Source: Paludibacteraceae bacterium
Lineage (GTDB): Bacteria > Bacteroidota > Bacteroidia > Bacteroidales > Paludibacteraceae
Length of the DNA: 7,982 bases
Direction: 5' to 3'
Assembly (NCBI GenBank): GCA_023227695.1
Contig: JALNVE010000145.1
Span: 1 to 7,982, forward strand
The translations under genes and the position numbers were made by a program. The notes beneath the pieces were generated by a model. That model saw only the letters and a list, made by a program, of their open reading frames with translations, was not told the origin of the DNA and did no database searches. Position 1 is the first letter of the stretch, and each line of letters begins with the position of its first letter. Of the stretch, positions 1 to 6,848 are shown piece by piece.

Positions 1-700
1 CTTCACAAAAAGACCTCAAACGAAAAGAAAATTCATTTAAATAGTGAGCATCCTCTTCTGCGCGTATCTTTTTTGCCTTCTCATTTAGTTCCACATCACT
101 GATACCACCTAATACAAATATAGATACAGGCACATCAATATATTTAAAAGAAGCATTACCATATCCCAATGTTTTCAAATAAAAAGCTGTATCACCATTA
201 ACTGCATAACTTTCGTCATATAAGCCATACTCCTCAAACAAGGACCTACGGAAAAAGCTTGCCTGATGTAGAAAAAGACCTTTATAAACCTCTAAGAAAC
301 TAATATCAGAATGGGCATATCCACGAGTTAACGTTTCAGGAGAGACAAAACCTCTGTATTCACTTCCTTGAATAATATCAGCATCACACAACATCGGACT
401 AACCGTTTCCAGTACAGACTTATTCACCAAATAATCACCACTATTCAAAAAGAATAGATAATCGCCATGGGCTTTTAGAATGCCCTTATTCATGGCGTTA
501 TAAATTCCTTTATCCAGTTCACTTACCCAATAGGTAAAGTGATTTGACTTTGATGTCAAATATTCCGCACTTCCATCGATACTGGCTCCATCAATCACAA
601 TATATTCAAACTCTTTCCAAGTCTGAGACAAGACACTCTCAACTGTTTTGCGCAGACCATCCAGATTATTTCGATTGATTGTAATAATGGAGAGCTTCAT
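1..700 (-). CDS. GT2 family glycosyltransferase, WcaE-like (3' end cut by window edge)
   Basis: This probably transfers a sugar from a nucleotide-sugar donor to the growing lipid-linked repeat unit at the cytoplasmic face of the inner membrane. I translated 233 codons from the ATG at 698-700; the frame stays open to base 1, so the stop lies outside. The N-terminus MKLSIITINR is the first beta strand of a GT-A fold. IDGAS (residues 36-40) is the nucleotide-binding acidic motif, and NSGD (86-89) sits where the DxD metal site is expected. ELDKGIYNAMNKGI (61-74) is the signature of the WcaE-like GT2 branch, and GGIS (198-201) is a usual late motif. Members are about 250 residues, so only a short tail should be missing. 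The start lies 6 bases after the stop of the upstream acetyltransferase gene. Fold and family are secure; donor and acceptor sugars cannot be read from sequence. Confidence 0.9.
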   Translation of the reverse strand, partial: MKLSIITINRNNLDGLRKTVESVLSQTWKEFEYIVIDGASIDGSAEYLTSKSNHFTYWVSELDKGIYNAMNKGILKAHGDYLFFLNSGDYLVNKSVLETVSPMLCDADIIQGSEYRGFVSPETLTRGYAHSDISFLEVYKGLFLHQASFFRRSLFEEYGLYDESYAVNGDTAFYLKTLGYGNASFKYIDVPVSIFVLGGISDVELNEKAKKIRAEEDAHYLNEFSFRLRSFCE

Positions 701-706
701 ATATCT

Positions 707-1360
707 TTAATCTTTGACATCATATTTCTCTAGAAAGGCATCTACATCAAAAAACATCTGTTCAATATCCTTCAATTTTTCCTTATCAAACTTCCACCAC
801 TCAATGTGCTGAAATTTTTCAATCTGTCTTTCAGAAAAACGATATCGAATAATCTGTATAGGTGAACCAACAGCAATAGCGTATGGTGGAATATCCTTAG
901 ATACAACGGCACCTGCTCCTATCACAGCGCCATCGCCTATTTTCACACCCTCCAATACAGTAACATTTGCACCGATAAAGACATCATTACCAATTGTGAT
1001 CATAGGATGTTCATCAATCTTCATATTAAAGCTAATACTATTCAAAGCATTAGAAGAGTAAAACATAGGAGAAGTACTGATTCCATTGGTAGGATGCACA
1101 CCCCAACCACAAAAGAAATTAGGTCCAATAGAACAAAACTTTCCGATTTTTGTGTTGGTTATTACAGAATTATCATTAATATAAGAATAATCGCCTAACT
1201 CCACATCAGACATAATAGAGACTGTAGTGATTTTGACATTCTTTCCCAACTTGACACGATTGTGCCATGAACGAAGTTTTGTGAAGTCATACTCTTTACT
1301 TCTCAACATTGCCAATTGAGGAAATATCCAAACCAAAATCTTTTGAAGAAGATTACGCAT
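707..1360 (-). CDS. CatB/XAT-type hexapeptide-repeat O-acetyltransferase
   Basis: This probably transfers an acetyl group from acetyl-CoA to a hydroxyl of a sugar in the polysaccharide. The 217-residue protein has imperfect hexapeptide repeats typical of a left-handed beta-helix (VELGDY, TKIGKF, ITIGNDVFIGANVTV, VKIGDGAVIGAGAVV) across residues about 36-155. A loop breaks out of the helix around GWGVHPTNG (85-93). H89 in this loop corresponds to the catalytic histidine of the xenobiotic/CatB acetyltransferase branch. The C-terminal part (about 165-217), with RYRFSERQI and EWWKFD, is the usual cap helix region of that branch. Length fits the family (about 200-220). Despite the CatB relationship, the setting argues against chloramphenicol resistance: the gene overlaps the preceding transferase gene by 8 bases (ATGCGTAA) and is followed 6 bases later by another glycosyltransferase. 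The exact sugar target is unknown. Confidence 0.92.
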   Translation of the reverse strand: MRNLLQKILVWIFPQLAMLRSKEYDFTKLRSWHNRVKLGKNVKITTVSIMSDVELGDYSYINDNSVITNTKIGKFCSIGPNFFCGWGVHPTNGISTSPMFYSSNALNSISFNMKIDEHPMITIGNDVFIGANVTVLEGVKIGDGAVIGAGAVVSKDIPPYAIAVGSPIQIIRYRFSERQIEKFQHIEWWKFDKEKLKDIEQMFFDVDAFLEKYDVKD

Positions 1361-2288
1361 ATATCTTTTTTATCAACTTTTTAATACTTCTTTTTATATG
1401 TTTATATAAAGATACATGGTCCACCCATTTGTCATAATAATAATCATGATAATATAAGTCAGCTTCTCTACTTATGGTCTCTTTTTTAGGATAAATTAAT
1501 GGTATTATACCTTTCATAGGTACATTTGCTGTTACAGAATTAGGATCTTTGGTATGAGTGGCGTCTGGTCCAAATCCAATATTTGAAGATAAATTTTCAT
1601 TGGGCACAATAGTCTTCCCCCTCGCAGCCCATATTGCAAATATGAACTGATAATCCCAAGAAGATCCATTATATCGATTGTTTTTAACCCCATCATAAAT
1701 GTCCAACCACCACAAACGTTCCCTTTTTGTGGTGCCATAATATTTCATGGATTTTTTTATACATTTTTTTGAATACCTATTCAAAGTATAATCAAAAAGA
1801 GTCCAAGCCCTTTTCCATGTTGCCCAAGCACAAAACGGACCATTTTGCATGGAAAAATAATAAGAACCATCTCCTATCTTTTTATTTTGAAAATTGGAAC
1901 TGTTAATGGCCAACACATCTTCATTTTTTGCATATCGATTCAATAAAACAGAAGCATATTCAAAGAAATCTTGATGAGGAATACAATCATCCTCTAAAAT
2001 AATACCAGCATCTACATTATTAAAAAACCATGATATAGCAGTTGCAGGACCTAATCCGCATCCTAAATTTTTTGATTGATATAAAGTCTTAACTTCACAC
2101 TTCCAATCAACATGAGAAACTATCCAATTTCTAATTTCTAAACATTTCTCCTTTTCATCAGGAACAGTATCTCTCCACCCATCTGAAGCAATAAATAATT
2201 GTTGTGGTTCGTATTGTTTAATAGACTCAAAAACCTTAATTACTTTATCTAAACGGTTAAATACAATCAACAAAACTGGACTTTTCAT
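1353..2288 (-). CDS. GT-A fold glycosyltransferase (GT2/GNT-I-like nucleotide-diphosphosugar transferase)
   Basis: This is a probable cytoplasmic sugar transferase of 311 residues. The N-terminus MKSPVLLIVFNRLDKV is a beta strand plus the FNR motif seen in this branch. LFIASDGWRD (31-40) is the first acidic site. ILEDDCIP (97-104) holds the EDD triad (99-101) expected to bind the metal and donor phosphates. WATWKRAW (155-162), WDYQF (211-215) and GFGPDATHT (238-246) are conserved downstream motifs that I associate with the hemolytic-protein-HlpA/nucleotide-diphosphosugar-transferase family. The C-terminus is lysine- and tyrosine-rich, ending KRSIKKLIKKIYA, which could lie against the membrane. 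The start ATG overlaps the stop of the upstream methyltransferase gene by four bases (ATGA), and its own end overlaps the acetyltransferase start by eight, so coupling is likely. Hand-counted lines range from 18% to 43% GC. Sugar specificity is unknown. Confidence 0.87.
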   Translation of the reverse strand: MKSPVLLIVFNRLDKVIKVFESIKQYEPQQLFIASDGWRDTVPDEKEKCLEIRNWIVSHVDWKCEVKTLYQSKNLGCGLGPATAISWFFNNVDAGIILEDDCIPHQDFFEYASVLLNRYAKNEDVLAINSSNFQNKKIGDGSYYFSMQNGPFCAWATWKRAWTLFDYTLNRYSKKCIKKSMKYYGTTKRERLWWLDIYDGVKNNRYNGSSWDYQFIFAIWAARGKTIVPNENLSSNIGFGPDATHTKDPNSVTANVPMKGIIPLIYPKKETISREADLYYHDYYYDKWVDHVSLYKHIKRSIKKLIKKIYA

Positions 2289-3217
2289 AAATAGGGATTT
2301 TTAGGCAAATTCAACACACTCCAACCTCGCTTTTCAAATTCAAATTTAGACCTTAAATCTATTTCTTCTTTATAAATTCCAATCATAATACCAGAATAAA
2401 CAGATAATCCCAAATGACACCTCTTATCTTGAAAGGAAATAGTATCTTTTATTTCCTTAAATATCTTAGATTTATTCTCATCTGCAAGTTCAAATTCACA
2501 ACCTTTTATATAATGAGTATTGTATCCTTTATAGACAATAGTAGAAAAATTTAGTCCTTGCGCCATTTTCTGCATCTCTCTTAATGACAAAGAATACACA
2601 TAATTCCCACTACTCTCATAATCATAATTTTGAAATTTATTCTTTAAATAAAATAACTGAAAGTGTCCAAATCCATTTCTTGACAAAAAAGCCTTTAACT
2701 TATATTTTAAAAAATTTTTCACATTGACTGTAGCCACAAGAGGATCATCATTTGGTTCTACTAAAAAAACAGCCTTAGATGAAACCCGCAGCATTTCATA
2801 CAACGCCATATAAGGTCGAGGAAAATGATGGTACGACTCTTTACAAAAAACATAATCAAAAGATTCATCCGCAAAGCTCAGTTTTTCGGCATTCTCCACA
2901 CTATAATCATCTATCAAACCTTTTTGTTTTGACTCTAACAACAAAGTCTCACAAATATCTGTTGGCAATACATTTTGAAATCCTCGTTTCTTTATTCGTA
3001 TAGAGTCCAATCCCCAACGACCATCACCTACAGTAACCCAACTTGCAGAGGTATCGTGTTTCAAACAATCTACTGCTTCATACATGCGATTATGTAACCA
3101 AAAATCGGCAGTAGTTTCATCAAACCATGATGCAGTCAATCTCTTCTCATAATCGGAGTCACCGCTGAATATTTTAGACTGATTGCAGTAACTCTTTTCT
3201 AATATAACGTTATCCAT
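2285..3217 (-). CDS. class I SAM-dependent methyltransferase (Methyltransf_11-like)
   Basis: This probably methylates a sugar, amino-sugar or acceptor group of the repeat unit using S-adenosylmethionine. In the 310-residue protein, VTVGDGRWGLDS (61-72) is motif I, the glycine-rich SAM loop. LPTDI (84-88) supplies the acidic residue expected to bind the ribose hydroxyls. SVENAEKLSFADESFDYVF (106-124) is the post-II region ending in motif III. KESYHHFPRP (126-135) followed by ALYEMLRV (138-145) is typical of Methyltransf_11 proteins. About 60 residues precede the SAM domain, and about 150 residues after it are not recognisable, probably for substrate binding. The start overlaps the upstream GT2 stop by one base (TAATG), and the end overlaps the next start by four. 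One sampled line is 28% GC. The methyltransferase fold is secure; the target is not. Confidence 0.87.
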   Translation of the reverse strand: MDNVILEKSYCNQSKIFSGDSDYEKRLTASWFDETTADFWLHNRMYEAVDCLKHDTSASWVTVGDGRWGLDSIRIKKRGFQNVLPTDICETLLLESKQKGLIDDYSVENAEKLSFADESFDYVFCKESYHHFPRPYMALYEMLRVSSKAVFLVEPNDDPLVATVNVKNFLKYKLKAFLSRNGFGHFQLFYLKNKFQNYDYESSGNYVYSLSLREMQKMAQGLNFSTIVYKGYNTHYIKGCEFELADENKSKIFKEIKDTISFQDKRCHLGLSVYSGIMIGIYKEEIDLRSKFEFEKRGWSVLNLPKNPYL

Positions 3218-4119
3218 TATTTCTCTCTATTTTTCCAATCCCACGCACCAACTTTCAGACCTTTCTTTAAACATCTCAAAGCAGATATAAAACCCATTGC
3301 TCCAAAAATCAGAGGAATTGCCATCAATGCTCGGCATTTATTCTCTGCCCAAAGAAAACCCCACCAAGCAGAGGTCCACAAACTCGCTATCTTTTCCTTT
3401 GCCAACGGTTTCATCAATTTGTATGCATCACAACAAGCTCCCACATACGAATAAAAAATCTGCCATTGGTTATTCCGTGTCAAGGAACCTGCTCTATCAA
3501 CTATACAGCAAATGGGAAGGTCTGACAATATATATTTTTTCAATGCGATGGTCATCTTTACAGAAAACAAAATATCATCTCCCCCTATAATCTGCTGATA
3601 TCGAATTTTATTCTTTAAAAGAAATTCCCTTTTTATCAATTTGCCCCATGGGCAAGGTACTCCATAAGTAATAGCATCTCCGACACCTAAACACCTAGAC
3701 TCATCTATCGCATCATTCACCATAGCGTATGCAGAAACAATACCCTCTTCACTCTGCTTATTAGCTTTGAAAAAGACAATATCAGAATCATCATCTTTAT
3801 ACAGATCCAAAGCTTCATTTAACTCTGGAGTAAAATAATCATCAGAATCAGAAAACAGAATCCATTTACCAACTGCCATCTCCATCCCTTTATTACGGGC
3901 GAAACCAGGACCTTTGCCCTCTTTACCTTTAGAAAAGATAACAGAAACACGGGGATCTTCCATACCTGGGAAGTGATCATAATCTACTTTTGTTGGGTCA
4001 CTATTATCATCTACCACGATAATCTGAAGATCATCTCGCTGAGGTATAGAAGACAAACACCTTCGTAGATTCTGCTCATCGTTGTAATGAGGTATTATGA
4101 TGGAGAAGTCGTAATTCAT
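3217..4119 (-). CDS. GT2 family glycosyltransferase
   Basis: This is a processive-type GT-A fold enzyme that probably adds one sugar to the lipid-linked repeat unit. With the ATG at 4117-4119 the protein has 300 residues. FSIIIPHYND (5-14) is the first strand and turn. VVDDNS (35-40) is the uridine-binding acidic motif. GPGFARNKGM (70-79) is the classical GxxxARNxG segment. FSDSDD (89-94) contains the DxD metal site. GGDDILFS (179-186) occupies the ED(E/D) catalytic-base region. The C-terminal 60 residues are tryptophan-rich (LWTSAWWGFLWAEN, 247-260) and hydrophobic around 265-280, which may dock at the membrane. A start 6 bases upstream at a TTG (4123-4125) is possible but less likely: the ATG forms a four-base ATGA overlap with the upstream stop, the same arrangement as at 2285-2288. 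Sampled lines are about 38-45% GC. Donor sugar unknown. Confidence 0.92.
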   Translation of the reverse strand: MNYDFSIIIPHYNDEQNLRRCLSSIPQRDDLQIIVVDDNSDPTKVDYDHFPGMEDPRVSVIFSKGKEGKGPGFARNKGMEMAVGKWILFSDSDDYFTPELNEALDLYKDDDSDIVFFKANKQSEEGIVSAYAMVNDAIDESRCLGVGDAITYGVPCPWGKLIKREFLLKNKIRYQQIIGGDDILFSVKMTIALKKYILSDLPICCIVDRAGSLTRNNQWQIFYSYVGACCDAYKLMKPLAKEKIASLWTSAWWGFLWAENKCRALMAIPLIFGAMGFISALRCLKKGLKVGAWDWKNREK

Positions 4120-5030
4120 AACCAATTGGGACCAAGTTTTTTATTTTGTTGACGGCTTTGTTCTATTTTATCTGCCATCTGTTTTATAAACTTATACTCT
4201 GGCATTGATTTCTTGAGCAATTTTTTATTCAAACGAAGAAATTGAATTATAATAGTATTTAATCTACTTCTAAGTATTGATTTAACATCAAAATTATAAT
4301 TAATATTAGCCAAATTAATCAGCATATATTTTTTCCAATCAAGATAGGAATCTCTATATTCTTTCGATCTATTTTCTATATCATGCGACATTGATACTTT
4401 AGGACAAATAGCTAATTGACCTCCATGATACTTTACTCGTTGAATATAATTATCATCCTCTCCATAATGATGTAATAGAGGGTCAAAACCACCTATACGT
4501 TTGACTGTTTCTATAGGCAACAACCAACAGGCAGCACAAGCGTATGACGATTCATAATCATCTTTTACTTGATGGAGATAAACATCAGACAAGTAATCAT
4601 TCCCGGAGATTGCGTCATCATAAAAATGATAAAGCGTCTCCCTCTCTATCCGGCCACTAACAGCATACTGTTGTAATGGGGCCAGAATGTAATACTGAGG
4701 ATTCTCTTTTGAGATACGTACCAATTCTGAAATAGTATTTTTCTCATTAATCCAAGCATCCTGATTCAGAAGAAAAACATAATCGGCACCATGATCCAAG
4801 GCATAACGCATACCAATGTTATTGGCCTTGGCAAAGCCAAGATTCTCTTGAGATTCTATTAAATGTATTTCTGGAAATTGTTCTTTTATATAAGCTACAG
4901 TTTCATCTTTAGAAGCATTATCAATGACAACAATCTGCACTAGCATTTCTGATTCTATCAAGCTACCCAAACAACGATCATACCATCGAAGACCATTGTA
5001 TGTCACAATAATTACAAAAACACTACACAT
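4116..5030 (-). CDS. GT2 family glycosyltransferase, rhamnosyltransferase (WbbL)-like
   Basis: This probable cytoplasmic sugar transferase of 304 residues resembles the WbbL/RfbF branch of GT2. Visible motifs are VIIVTYNG (6-13), VIDNAS (35-40), ENLGFAKANNIGM (62-74), LLNQDAW (87-93, with NQD in place of DxD), IGGFDPLLHHYGEDDN (179-194, containing the GEDD catalytic-base motif) and SMSHDIENR (213-221), whose histidine is a typical late motif. Length fits the family (about 290-310). The branch includes rhamnosyltransferases, but the donor cannot be fixed from sequence. The ATG overlaps the upstream stop by eight bases (ATGTGTAG). Composition changes within the gene: lines covering 4141-4380 (residues about 217-296) are about 24% GC, whereas upstream parts are about 33-40%, so the tail may have a different origin. 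Confidence 0.9.
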   Translation of the reverse strand: MCSVFVIIVTYNGLRWYDRCLGSLIESEMLVQIVVIDNASKDETVAYIKEQFPEIHLIESQENLGFAKANNIGMRYALDHGADYVFLLNQDAWINEKNTISELVRISKENPQYYILAPLQQYAVSGRIERETLYHFYDDAISGNDYLSDVYLHQVKDDYESSYACAACWLLPIETVKRIGGFDPLLHHYGEDDNYIQRVKYHGGQLAICPKVSMSHDIENRSKEYRDSYLDWKKYMLINLANINYNFDVKSILRSRLNTIIIQFLRLNKKLLKKSMPEYKFIKQMADKIEQSRQQNKKLGPNWL

Positions 5031-5847
5031 GAAAAACTCTTACTATAAATTTTATAATTCTAAAAAAGAATAAGACTATTAGTATCCATATACATAATAA
5101 CTTATTATATGATTTTACTTGATTCTTTTTTAATTCACAAAAGAATATCAACTCCTGCAATTTTCCATACAAATTCAAATTTTTTACAATATAATTAGTT
5201 CCTGTAGAACCGGACATCCCTGATATTAACCAATATAAAGGATAACAAAATTCCGAAATAAAATATTGATCTTGTTTTGAGATAATTTCATCAAATAACT
5301 GACATTCAAAATAGTAACCAACAGAATCATTTATTAAATTTTTCTGAATAAAACTATAAAAAAACGATTTATTTGCGACAAAACATCTTGAATCTGAATA
5401 ATGCTCAGCATTATAATTTAAAACATAAACTTTCCAATAAGGGTAAAATAATACAAAATCTGTCAAACCAATCAATTTTTGTAAATTTTGAACCTTCAAT
5501 CGACCTGTAATTTTTATAACAAAGACGCATTTCTTGATAAAATCGCTATGTTCAAATGCATATCTTATTATATTTAATTCTCCGTATCCTTTTCCTAAAC
5601 TCTTATCATATTCATTTCCTGCAAATGATAGGACCTCTAATCTCTTAGGATTTTTTTTCCCCCATTCATTTATATCATCACCAGAATTATTACAAAAAAC
5701 TATTTTATAAGATGTAGTTTCTAAATAATAATCAATCATAGATTCATACTGATTCTTTCTTTGAACAGGATCTTGAAGAACTGTATAACTCATTCCTTTA
5801 GGACTTATACAAGCTGTTAATAACAAAACAAACTTTTTTTTTCTCAT
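5023..5847 (-). CDS. putative capsule-locus glycosyltransferase (LLLTA/KITGR family) with C-terminal membrane segment
   Basis: I recognise the pattern of this 274-residue protein as one recurring in capsule and LPS loci, but I cannot name a characterised member. Landmarks are LLLTACISP (8-16), DPVQRKNQY (26-34), VFCNNSGDD (50-58), SFAGNEYDKSLGKGYGE (74-90), FVIKITGR (109-116) and SDSRCFVANKSFF (151-163). The alternating strands and an SDSR segment where a donor site might be are compatible with a GT-A fold, so a transferase role is inferred, not shown. Residues about 250-268 (LLCIWILIVLFFF onward) form a hydrophobic helix followed by basic residues, suggesting a membrane tether. The ATG at 5845-5847 is preferred over the internal methionine 19 because the conserved LLLTACISP lies between them. 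The start follows the fucosyltransferase stop by 6 bases. The gene is very AT-rich (sampled lines 22-27% GC) and codons 3-5 lie in a nine-A tract. Confidence 0.62.
   Translation of the reverse strand: MRKKKFVLLLTACISPKGMSYTVLQDPVQRKNQYESMIDYYLETTSYKIVFCNNSGDDINEWGKKNPKRLEVLSFAGNEYDKSLGKGYGELNIIRYAFEHSDFIKKCVFVIKITGRLKVQNLQKLIGLTDFVLFYPYWKVYVLNYNAEHYSDSRCFVANKSFFYSFIQKNLINDSVGYYFECQLFDEIISKQDQYFISEFCYPLYWLISGMSGSTGTNYIVKNLNLYGKLQELIFFCELKKNQVKSYNKLLCIWILIVLFFFRIIKFIVRVFHV
5651..5663 (-). repeat. G5A8 mononucleotide tract inside the 5023-5847 gene
   Basis: The coding strand carries five G residues followed by eight A residues, encoding part of WGKKN (residues 62-66). It is a second slippage-prone tract in the same gene. 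It could equally be ordinary lysine-rich coding sequence in AT-rich DNA. Confidence 0.3.
5834..5842 (-). repeat. nine-A homopolymer at codons 2-5 of the 5023-5847 gene
   Basis: On the coding strand the gene begins ATGAGAAAAAAAAAGTTT, with nine consecutive A residues. Losing one A leads to a stop at about the tenth codon; gaining one leads to a stop within about 17 codons. Slippage at replication or transcription would therefore switch the product off. The zero-frame sequence A AAA AAG is also a known slippery heptamer for -1 ribosomal frameshifting in bacteria. Whether the tract actually varies is unknown, and A-rich starts are common in AT-rich genes. Confidence 0.4.
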
Positions 5848-5853
5848 AAATAA

Positions 5854-6843
5854 TTAATCTTTCCTTTTCATCAGAGATGATACACATTTTTCGATTAAGT
5901 CCATTTGATTATAAATATACTCTTCTGCTGTAGGTAACAACCGTGGCTGTGAAAGAAAATCATTCATTAACTTAGGAGATTCATACAAATCTGAAATCAG
6001 CTTTAAACTCGCCTTATTTTTCTGCTCATCTGACGACCAAAATATGATTGCATCTTTATTTAAAACATCTGGCTCTGGATTATTATAACTACCCCAATAA
6101 ATAGGAATGCAACCTGCACTTATACAATGAAACAATTTCTCTGTTACATAACCCATTGCATTAGAATTTTCAGGACATATATTGAAATAAAAACGTTTCA
6201 AATATTCCATTTTATCATCATTGAAATCTTTTAGTAAAGTATCATCGTTATGCCTAAATTTACCAGGGCAAGAAACTTTTGAAATTGAAGAAAATGATTG
6301 AATAATATTCTCACGTAGCAAAGGGAATCCAATTGTATTGTCATGACTACAAACACATGCAGCAAATCGGTTTTTCTCTTTTATATTCGGATAACAAAGA
6401 GTTTTGCAAACTGATTTAATGTCATCTTTTTTTAAGAAAAAGACATCCATCCAATTCGGAAATCGCACATAACGTTCATTATCAAAATATTCAAACCCCA
6501 TAGATAATCCAATATGCTGATTTGCTAAACAAAAATCAGCATATTGATTAAATGAGTTATTTTTAAGATTCTCTGCAGAATAGAATATATTAACATCACA
6601 AGCTACCTTATCAATAATAAGTCTATCTCCAAACACAGAAAACATTCCAACAGATACTTTTGGGCTATTTTTCAATATTTCAGGATGAGCATCAAACCAA
6701 CGTTTCCAATACATTGATTCATAAGATTGTTTCCAAAAGTTATAAAAACGAATCTGTCTTCCCTTATTTTCTCTTATTTGCTGCTCTGTATTAGTTTGCA
6801 GATCACGATATTTATGATATTTATGAATTATTTTTTGTATCAT
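5854..6843 (-). CDS. GT10 family alpha-1,3/4-fucosyltransferase
   Basis: This enzyme transfers fucose from GDP-fucose to a GlcNAc-type acceptor in the polysaccharide, with inversion, in the cytoplasm. From the ATG at 6841-6843 it has 329 residues. The acceptor-side domain shows IFYSAEN (86-92, matching the TGEN-type motif of bacterial members) and a run ending RYVRFPNW (124-131). The donor domain carries the GT10 hallmark: FYFNICPENS (218-227), YVTEKL (232-237) and ISAGCIPIYWGS (241-252). In characterised members the Glu-Lys pair of the YVTEK segment contacts the nucleotide sugar. I see no transmembrane anchor and no C-terminal heptad repeats of the Helicobacter type. A TTG at 6856-6858 would add five residues and a 10-base overlap with the preceding gene; the ATG, 5 bases after that stop, is preferred. 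Two sampled lines are about 32-33% GC. Alpha-1,3 versus alpha-1,4 linkage cannot be decided. Confidence 0.93.
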   Translation of the reverse strand: MIQKIIHKYHKYRDLQTNTEQQIRENKGRQIRFYNFWKQSYESMYWKRWFDAHPEILKNSPKVSVGMFSVFGDRLIIDKVACDVNIFYSAENLKNNSFNQYADFCLANQHIGLSMGFEYFDNERYVRFPNWMDVFFLKKDDIKSVCKTLCYPNIKEKNRFAACVCSHDNTIGFPLLRENIIQSFSSISKVSCPGKFRHNDDTLLKDFNDDKMEYLKRFYFNICPENSNAMGYVTEKLFHCISAGCIPIYWGSYNNPEPDVLNKDAIIFWSSDEQKNKASLKLISDLYESPKLMNDFLSQPRLLPTAEEYIYNQMDLIEKCVSSLMKRKD

Positions 6844-6848
6844 AGAAC

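Noticed and set aside
1007..1198. Plus-strand open frames at 1007-1198, 2779-3003, 3297-3590, 6727-6909 and 6906-7166, and a minus-strand one at 1532-1738
   Set aside because: Each lies wholly or almost wholly within strongly supported minus-strand genes, has low-complexity or unfamiliar composition, and shows no recognisable domain; they are antisense or out-of-frame shadows.
707..1360. Chloramphenicol or streptogramin resistance gene, from the CatB/XAT resemblance
   Set aside because: The gene is embedded by overlap in a glycan operon, and this acetyltransferase branch is common in polysaccharide loci.
4120..4125. TTG start giving a 302-residue GT2 protein from 4125
   Set aside because: The ATG at 4117-4119 forms the ATGA overlap also used at 2285-2288, and the conserved domain begins after it; the two extra residues add nothing.
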